Assembly: GCA_045046905.1 (NCBI GenBank)
Contig: JASFYU010000131.1
Location: forward strand, 1 to 51,179
DNA: 51,179 nt
Reading direction: 5' to 3'
Source of the DNA: JASFYU01 sp045046905
GTDB lineage: Bacteria; Bacteroidota; Bacteroidia; Flavobacteriales; Flavobacteriaceae
The position numbers were made by a program, and so were the translations under genes. Below the pieces are notes generated by a model, which did no database searches, was not told the origin of the DNA, and saw only the letters and a list, made by a program, of their open reading frames with translations. Below are positions 45,629 through 51,179 of the stretch, one piece after another. Within the stretch, counting starts at the first letter, position 1. Each line of letters opens with the position of its first letter.

Positions 45629-47779
45629 CTATTTAGCATACAAATCTTCTAAGTCCTTAATTGCTTTAGAGACATTGCTCTTTGCTTCTGATAAGATGGT
45701 TTTTAATTTTTCTTTTAAAGAAGCTTCCATTTCCTTGGAGTTTTGTAATCCTTTGACCAATCCCTGTATGCTTGCCAACTGCCAGCCTGCTGTTTTGGAT
45801 AGAGAAGGTTGATCCAGAATACCTAACAAATATGAGACCTGACTTTGATCATTACGAGCACCAATTACATTGGAATACGTCTCAAAAAATTTCAATTTCC
45901 ATGATGAGGCGTCTTTAAAAAATGAATTTTTGTCTAAGATTTTTAAGAACTCAATACCTGACCCAGCAGCTGAGCTCAATACTGCAGTCCTGAACCATGA
46001 ACTTTGTCCATGAAGCTCCAACGCTTTTGCCAGTGCGGGTATTGCCGTATTATCTTTAAACTGGCCTAAACTTAAAGTAGCCTGGAAAGCCACCCTGATT
46101 GAAGAGTCATGAATCATTTCCTTCAACTGAGATAAACAACTTGGAAAACGTTCAGAAAGTATCGCAGCATTTTCTCTCACTCCCGGTGAAGAATCTTTCA
46201 TTGCAGCCTTCACAGTGCCAGCATCCAGGGCATCCATCCCTTCTAAAACATATAACGCATGTAGCCTGAATCTTGGATTTTCATTTTGGGCAAACAAAGA
46301 TCTTACTTCGGGTAACACACTTTTATCTTGTCGCTCTAAAAGAAGCCTTTGAGCTGTAAGATTCCACCAGCGATTTTCATGCGTCAAAGCTTTTACCAGC
46401 TCGGAAGAAGTTGCATTATTGAGATTAGGATTTATTGGTTTGTACGCCCCCCCAACTTCTGGTACTATCCTGTAAATACGCCCATGTTTATTTCCTGCGT
46501 TGAAGTTCATGGTCTTTTGTAAGTCTTCAGGTATAGACATTGGGGTTTCTATATGTTGGCGATACATATCTATCGCATACAAATAACCATCAGGGCCTAC
46601 AGAAAAATTTACAGGACGAAACCATGAATCTGTAGTGGCCATAAATTCTTTTTCTTTCTCTCCACGCTTAGCCACCATATAAGGTTCATCATCAACAACA
46701 GAAAGAATATCTCGGTGAACTATTCCCGCTGCAACATCACCTGTGAAAATATTGCCATAATATTCTTTGGGTAACTTATCACCACCATAGTACGTTCCGC
46801 CTGAAGCCCCTGAAAAATGACCCCTTGCATGTTCTACTCGGTCAAGGTTATTTTCCTGATAATCCTTATTGCGTCGCTCAGTACGTTCCTGTCTCCAGTA
46901 TGGCGTTTTACTTAGCTGGTTTATAAGCAGATCGTGATCCGAAATATTTTGAATTTTACTTTTAGCTGAAGCGGGCAGATAAGGATTTCTTTCAAGGTAT
47001 CTCAAAGGAACCACTACCTCGCGAATGTGCAAGGTATTGGTTGTAAAAAACCGATGTCCCCAATCGTCTATGGCAAGGCCAAACTGACCTGGGCCTGTAC
47101 TACGTTCAAATTCATTGCGGTCTAGCCGAAAACGAAAATCAGCACCCAGTACATTTAGACGAGGCGCATCTGGTTTGCGGCTAAAACTTATTTCACCTGC
47201 ATGCCCGGCATTATTTGCATAGATCCAGTTATCAATACCAAAACGAAGATTCGTAATTTGCGCTTCTTCGTTCTTATTAAAGAAACCGGTAAAAAGAACC
47301 TCTTTTAAATCTGCTCGTCCATCTCCATCAGTATCCTTAAAGTATGTAATATTAGGTGCTGCACATACAAGCAGGCCACCCTTCCATGGTAACACACTGG
47401 TTGCCTCCCAAATACTGTCTATAAAAACTGTTGATGTATCTGCTCTTCCATCGCCATTAGTGTCTTTTAACATAACGATTCTCCCTTTTCCTTTGGCAGA
47501 ATTTTCCTTGTAGGCATCCAACATGCCGACTACGTAAGCATTTCCATTTCCGTCAAACTGCATGGACACAGGATCGATGACTAAAGGTTCTGACGCGAAT
47601 ATTTCTGCCTTAAAGTTATCAGCAAACTGAAAAGTTTTCATGGACTCTTCCGGACTAAGTGGTCCTTCATACGGAGACTTCTTCGTACAGGAAGCTAAGA
47701 TAATTACGAATAATAGTAAGAATTGTACATGAATAACAAAGTATCTATTTAAGGTGTTACATCTGTTTTTGAACTGCAT
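45629..47779 (-). CDS. PVC-type dehydrogenase-like beta-propeller lipoprotein without heme domain
   Basis: A 716-residue exported protein with lipoprotein signal LLLFVIILASC. Residues about 35-430 form a glucose/sorbosone-dehydrogenase-like propeller typical of PVC-type (membrane-bound) dehydrogenases: PVSMQFDGNGNAYVVGM, LKDTNGDGRADTSTVFIDSI, FKDTDGDGRADLKEVLFTGF, RFGIDNWIYANNAGH, ARGHFSGASGGTYYGGD and FSVGPDGYLYAIDMYRQHIE. Residues about 440-716 look like HEAT repeats (ENRWWNLTAQRLLLER, RVAFQATLSLGQF). Many relatives continue into a cytochrome c domain with CxxCH; this one ends at LEDLYAK and has no CxxCH, so it cannot pass electrons by its own heme. Substrate unknown, possibly a sugar. Confidence 0.8.
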   Translation of the reverse strand: MQFKNRCNTLNRYFVIHVQFLLLFVIILASCTKKSPYEGPLSPEESMKTFQFADNFKAEIFASEPLVIDPVSMQFDGNGNAYVVGMLDAYKENSAKGKGRIVMLKDTNGDGRADTSTVFIDSIWEATSVLPWKGGLLVCAAPNITYFKDTDGDGRADLKEVLFTGFFNKNEEAQITNLRFGIDNWIYANNAGHAGEISFSRKPDAPRLNVLGADFRFRLDRNEFERSTGPGQFGLAIDDWGHRFFTTNTLHIREVVVPLRYLERNPYLPASAKSKIQNISDHDLLINQLSKTPYWRQERTERRNKDYQENNLDRVEHARGHFSGASGGTYYGGDKLPKEYYGNIFTGDVAAGIVHRDILSVVDDEPYMVAKRGEKEKEFMATTDSWFRPVNFSVGPDGYLYAIDMYRQHIETPMSIPEDLQKTMNFNAGNKHGRIYRIVPEVGGAYKPINPNLNNATSSELVKALTHENRWWNLTAQRLLLERQDKSVLPEVRSLFAQNENPRFRLHALYVLEGMDALDAGTVKAAMKDSSPGVRENAAILSERFPSCLSQLKEMIHDSSIRVAFQATLSLGQFKDNTAIPALAKALELHGQSSWFRTAVLSSAAGSGIEFLKILDKNSFFKDASSWKLKFFETYSNVIGARNDQSQVSYLLGILDQPSLSKTAGWQLASIQGLVKGLQNSKEMEASLKEKLKTILSEAKSNVSKAIKDLEDLYAK

Positions 47780-47957
47780 AATTTTATTGTTATAGAAATT
47801 TCAATTGTTATTTTTTCTGAATTAATTAAATGGTAAGAATTATACTTTCAGTATAACATTGATGCTTAACCACCTCCTTTTGGGTCAACTATCTTAAGGA
47901 GCATCTTATGGGAATTGCATTTTCATCTGATACTAGTATCGAAAAAACACCAAAAAA
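47780..47957. other. Upstream region of the dehydrogenase-like gene
   Basis: AT-rich non-coding DNA likely holding the promoter of the dehydrogenase-like gene. No clear motif was found. Confidence 0.35.
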
Positions 47958-48107
47958 TCAGCTACTATACCATTTGTAGTGCTCTTTTCTGCCTTGGACA
48001 GCCTCAATTTTGCTAATTCCACCTGGCTTGTGCAATTTCACAGCTACACTTAAAGCGTTCAATATTTCATTAAGGTTGCTATTTGTGGTAGCGCGCACCT
48101 TTGCATG
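47958..48107 (-). pseudogene. Unidentified short coding relic
   Basis: The minus strand has an open stretch of about 50 codons without a start (HAKVRATTNSNLNEILNALS, then KPGGISKIEAVQGRKEHYKW) ending in TGA. The composition and helix/turn pattern look like real protein, but I do not recognise the family. It may be the 3' end of a lost gene. Confidence 0.3.
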
Positions 48108-48356
48108 AAAAAAAGAATTTTATTATTCCTCTTAGTTATAAACTTTTGGTTTAAAACGTATAATGTCCCGAAAAACAAAAACAGCCACCTTAATTAACAT
48201 TTTTTCGTGAAATCAGAAACTCGACATTGCTAGCTAATTAATTTTTTCTTCACCAGGATTGTACAAATTATTTACAAACAAAACCATGGCAAAAGCCAAA
48301 TATAGACTGCTAAATTACAATAAACTTGTAAATAAACAAGCATAATTTAGAAATGA

Positions 48357-48370
48357 TGTGTGCCTACACA
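48357..48370. promoter_or_regulatory. TGTGT-N4-ACACA inverted repeat, site 2
   Basis: TGTGTGCCTACACA is the exact reverse complement of site 1 at 40943. It lies 7 bases after the stop of the membrane-protein relic and about 580 bases upstream of the dehydrogenase-like gene. An operator or an element end are both possible. Confidence 0.35.
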
Positions 48371-48377
48371 ATTTGAC

Positions 48378-48637
48378 TTATAATGCTATTTTTTCCTTTA
48401 ATCCGCTGGTCATAATTGAAAAAATCGGAAAACCCAGTAATAACAATATCCTAGTGCTTGCCCGATAAAAATTTTCACCAATTTTAGCTGAAAATAACAG
48501 CATGGATGAAATATATATTCCCAAGAATAGATAGACACTTTCGTCAGCCTTAATTTTGTCGATTAGATCCTTAGGGATACCCGCATTTACTCGCTTAATC
48601 AGTTGGCCCTTGATCCTTGGGGTGTTGGGCCACCTAT
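48378..48637 (-). pseudogene. Unidentified membrane-protein C-terminal relic
   Basis: An open minus-strand frame without an ATG reads HRWPNTPRIKGQLIKRVNAG, IPKDLIDKIKADESVYLFLG, a hydrophobic pair of segments (IYISSMLLFSAKIG; ILLLLGFPIFSIM), and GLKEKIAL then stop. This is a plausible two-helix C-terminal end of a membrane protein of unknown family. Its 5' end runs into the IS3 relic. Confidence 0.4.
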
Positions 48638-48699
48638 GGCCGTGAGCTTGTCTGCTACTTCTTCATGCTGTTCCTGCGCCCTACTCTGCTTATATGGAC

Positions 48700-48960
48700 T
48701 ATGAATTCAAGGCCATTGTTTATTCGAATGTTTTTTGGTTTTCTTATTTTATGGATAAGATGGTGCAATACAAAAACGATACGGTTGCTATCAATAAAAA
48801 AAACACCCTTCTATGTGAAGCGCTTCACGGTTAAAGTCAGCGAGGATATTGAATGCCCTTAAGTGTCTTTAATTCTCCAGAACATCAGTTACAAAATCCG
48901 TACTCAAAATAGGGTTAAGTTCATTGGGAACCTATTGGTTTTTTTTCTTTTCTTCTCAAA
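48700..48960 (-). pseudogene. IS3-family orfB (integrase core) relic
   Basis: Across frames the minus strand reads LSTDFVTDVLEN, RHLRAFNILADFNREALHIE, IDSNRIVFVLHHLIHKI and KPKNIRINNGLEFI. It matches the rve core of IS3 transposases (WSMDFVSDAL...FNREAL...IRVDNGPEF). The second catalytic Asp is Asn here, and stops are present. It may come from the same element type as the relic at 38400. Confidence 0.75.
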
Positions 48961-49099
48961 GCTACGGTGTACCCATAAATAGGTATAATTTTGAGAAATG
49001 GTAGAAACAAGCAATCCGTTGAATTTTTTTCCCGATTATACGGGATAATTTTGGGGTCTGCCCCTCATTGGTAAGGAATGGAACTATGGGACAACCCTA

Positions 49100-49326
49100 A
49101 TAAGCTGTTCTCTTTATTGAAGAAGTTCCCCTGGACAACAATGCATCGGACTGAGCCATTAGGAACATAAAGGGGAGCAGAAAATAGCTAGACAATTTAG
49201 GACTGAGACAGCAGCACAAAACTTTACTAAAATTAGATGGGTAATAGATACCACTATTAAAAACGGCTAAAACGTTTTGGAAGCCGTGATTCTTATCGCT
49301 AAATTGCGATTTAAATCAAGTAGCTG
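49100..49326 (+). pseudogene. IS66-family transposase relic, C-terminal part (right)
   Basis: Across frames the plus strand reads VPLDNNASD, AIRNIKG, then QKIARQFRTETAAQNFTKIR, WVIDTTIKNG, stop, NVLEAVILIAKL. This is the conserved end of an IS66 transposase. It points to the right, opposite to the other IS66 relic at 41050. Confidence 0.8.
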
Positions 49327-49352
49327 ATTGGTTACAAATTTTAGTTTGATGT

Positions 49353-50834
49353 ATGCAAAAGAATAAAAGGAGCATTTCTCTAGAACACCAAATGGATAGG
49401 GGAAAGACAATAGTAACGAATCTAATTAAAACTCTTAGGAGCAGACTACTATTAACTAATACTAATTCTTTGAGCGTCATAACTTATCTTTTAGTTCTTT
49501 TTTTCTTTGCCGCTGTTCCTCGTGTTTCTGCTTTTCAAGAAAATAAAAAAACAGTCTCTTTAGCTGTTGGAGTTGGTAAGGGCAATATTACACCTGATCC
49601 GAATGTTAAAAATTGGGTAACGGGGCAGCCATATGATGAAGTGCTGGATTCTATATATGTCCGGACACTCATTTTAAACGATGGTCATAAAGATGTGGTA
49701 GTGGTGGCATGGGATTTAGTAGACGCTGGAGAATCGGCCACCGAGGAAGTAAGAAAAGCAATATCGGCTGAATTAAATATTCCAAAGGATCAAATATTGG
49801 TAACTGCATCTCATAATCATTCGGCCCCTTGGTCACCAGTTTATGAGAAAGGGTATCGTGGAAAGGAGCTTGATACTTGGTGGGCAATTAGACATATTAA
49901 GACACAGAACAACGATCCATATTTTAAGGAGTGGATGGCCCAGTTAATTGATCAGACAGTGAAATCGGCCCGACTGGCATATGATGCTATGCAACCAGCG
50001 ACTTTGTGGATTGGCCGAGCCGACATATCTGAATATTTGCATAACCGCAGGCCAAAACTTCCGGAATGGGGAGTGGAGGAGTCTAATATTCCAAAGAGTT
50101 ATACTTATTTTCATGAAGACTGGAATCCTAAGGTTCTTGTTGGAGGTGCCACTTTTGGACCCTTAGATCGAACGATGACGCTGATTTCTTTTCGTGGGCA
50201 TAATGGGGAGAATATTGTATCAATTTTTCACTTAGCGGCCCATGCAGTTTCCATTTATCCATTTTCGGATAAAATTTCTGGCGATTGGCCAGCAGAGGCA
50301 ACTAAACGAATTAGTGATGCTCTTGGAGGGGAAGCTATTTTTCTTCAGGGCTGTGCAGGAGATGTTAATCCATGGAGGAGAGGAAGGGAGGCTGTGAATG
50401 AAATGGGAGAAGGTTTGGCTGATTATGCCAAAACGGCGTATAAGTACAGCGTTAGGTTAAAACCGGATACACTTGGTTCCATATCTGCCTCTATAGAATT
50501 ACCCCTTACCGAAATTGGTAAGGAACGAACTGGTCTTAATACGGTGAAAGCGGAGGTACAGGTAATCACTTTAGGTTCTTTGGCTTTGGTGACATTGCCA
50601 GGAGAACCATTCACAGATTTGGGAACAGTGATTCGTGAACAGTCGCCATTTCCCCAGACGTTGGTTTTGGGCTATTCTAACGGGAATGGTGTTCATTATG
50701 TTGGCTTAGCTGGTGAGAAGGCTCGGGGTGGCTATGAAATGGAAGTAGGAACTGTCGGGACCGATGAGGTTGGCGAGATGCTGGTGGAATTGGCTGTTCG
50801 ACTGCTGCATGAGACAAAAACCAATCAAGAATAA
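49353..50834 (+). CDS. Secreted neutral/alkaline ceramidase-like hydrolase, no Ser nucleophile
   Basis: A 493-residue exported protein with a long N terminus before the signal segment (SVITYLLVLFFFAAVPRVSA); Met14 is an alternative start. It resembles the N-terminal domain of neutral ceramidases (PF04734): VGVGKGNITPDP at the start, VVAWDLVDAG, the metal motif SHNHSAP (H154, H156), FHLAAHAVS (H297) and GDWPAEATKRI. True ceramidases have a nucleophile Ser in GDVSPN; here the motif is GCAGDVNPW, with Asn at 339, and the C-terminal domain is absent. It is therefore probably a zinc hydrolase of another specificity, perhaps an amidase or esterase on glycans or lipids. Alone, next to the IS66 relic. 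Confidence 0.8.
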   Translation: MQKNKRSISLEHQMDRGKTIVTNLIKTLRSRLLLTNTNSLSVITYLLVLFFFAAVPRVSAFQENKKTVSLAVGVGKGNITPDPNVKNWVTGQPYDEVLDSIYVRTLILNDGHKDVVVVAWDLVDAGESATEEVRKAISAELNIPKDQILVTASHNHSAPWSPVYEKGYRGKELDTWWAIRHIKTQNNDPYFKEWMAQLIDQTVKSARLAYDAMQPATLWIGRADISEYLHNRRPKLPEWGVEESNIPKSYTYFHEDWNPKVLVGGATFGPLDRTMTLISFRGHNGENIVSIFHLAAHAVSIYPFSDKISGDWPAEATKRISDALGGEAIFLQGCAGDVNPWRRGREAVNEMGEGLADYAKTAYKYSVRLKPDTLGSISASIELPLTEIGKERTGLNTVKAEVQVITLGSLALVTLPGEPFTDLGTVIREQSPFPQTLVLGYSNGNGVHYVGLAGEKARGGYEMEVGTVGTDEVGEMLVELAVRLLHETKTNQE

Positions 50835-51179
50835 ACAGTTCAGTCAATTGACAATGAACAGAATGTTTAAATAGCTTTCCCTAGAAAAATAGGCGGATGA
50901 TTTACTTGATTCTTGATTTTATTGGTGTTTCGATAGGTTTTAAATAGAGAACCTGTTCAAATGTGATATCAACACCAAATGTGGGTACCATAGAAAAAAG
51001 CACCGCTATATTTTGAGGTACTATCATATAGGCCAATACGGTCTATTTGGTTTATTTCTTCCATTTCCTTCCCGATGTTCTTAGTAACCTGAGTTCGACC
51101 TAAGGTTTAATCTACAGAATACAAATAAAAGCTAAGATTTGAAATGGAAAATTTGAAGGAATATCTGGATATTTCAAAA
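50835..51179. other. Terminal non-coding stretch with a weak minus-strand frame
   Basis: No intact gene. One minus-strand frame reads MIVPQNIAVLFSMVPTFGVD, ITFEQVLYLKPIETPIKSR, then stop, about 42 codons. It could be a relic tail or chance; no family is recognised. Confidence 0.3.

Noticed and set aside
48617..48862. 81-codon plus-strand frame
   Set aside because: It is antisense to the IS3 orfB relic, whose family motifs are on the minus strand.
1..51179. Prophage, CRISPR, restriction or other defence system
   Set aside because: No such genes or arrays were seen; the accessory content is carbohydrate uptake genes and insertion-sequence relics.

Overview
The window looks like chromosome of a Bacteroidetes bacterium, most likely a flavobacterium (family Flavobacteriaceae). 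The basis is the prs-rplY pair, a SusC/SusD pair, a hybrid two-component sensor of the Bacteroidetes type, lipoprotein signal peptides, AT-rich intergenic DNA and a TAnnTTTG-type promoter element. Genus is not determined.

Layout. (1) 1-2130: a housekeeping edge with rplY and prs on the minus strand, tRNA-Leu(CAA) on the plus strand and a clear terminator. (2) 2385-9600: a minus-strand carbohydrate region with two intact large DUF1680 (GH127-like, beta-L-arabinofuranosidase superfamily) enzymes. Between and beyond them lie relics: a broken alpha/beta hydrolase, a broken shorter GH127 and the N-terminal part of a broken GH2 glycosidase. (3) 10043-25343: the core minus-strand operon. It runs susC, susD, a terminator-like hairpin, then three 1100-residue FG-GAP/VCBS + ASPIC/UnbV lipoproteins with a 200-residue unknown lipoprotein between the first two; these last four genes all overlap. 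(4) 25574-30827: an AraC-type regulator and a divergent 1351-residue hybrid two-component regulator, the probable controllers of the locus. (5) 31029-37219, plus strand: a second, decayed carbohydrate cassette. It holds an IS256 relic, an IS1595-type element, the C-terminal end of a fourth VCBS protein, a frameshifted stand-alone TonB-plug lipoprotein, an intact short GH127, a broken large DUF1680 enzyme and a secreted aldose 1-epimerase. (6) 37482-41700: an insertion-sequence graveyard (IS481 split by a small inverted-repeat element, IS3, IS66) around a sodium:solute symporter and a Gfo/Idh relic. (7) 41924-47779, minus strand: a Gfo/Idh oxidoreductase, NagA-type deacetylase, a HiPIP-like iron-sulfur protein and a PVC-type dehydrogenase-like propeller protein. 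(8) 47958-51179: more relics (unknown fragments, IS3, IS66), then a secreted protein of the neutral-ceramidase-like family.

How it may work (inference): SusC/SusD and the VCBS lipoproteins would bind and import an arabinose-containing glycan, the DUF1680/GH127 enzymes would release L-arabinofuranose, the epimerase and SSS symporter would handle the sugar, and the hybrid sensor would induce the locus. The two cassettes have lost opposite members of the GH127 pair.

The best candidate for an undescribed system is the susCD operon with three giant UnbV-type propeller lipoproteins and the unknown 200-residue lipoprotein. All functions are read from sequence motifs only; no database search was possible.
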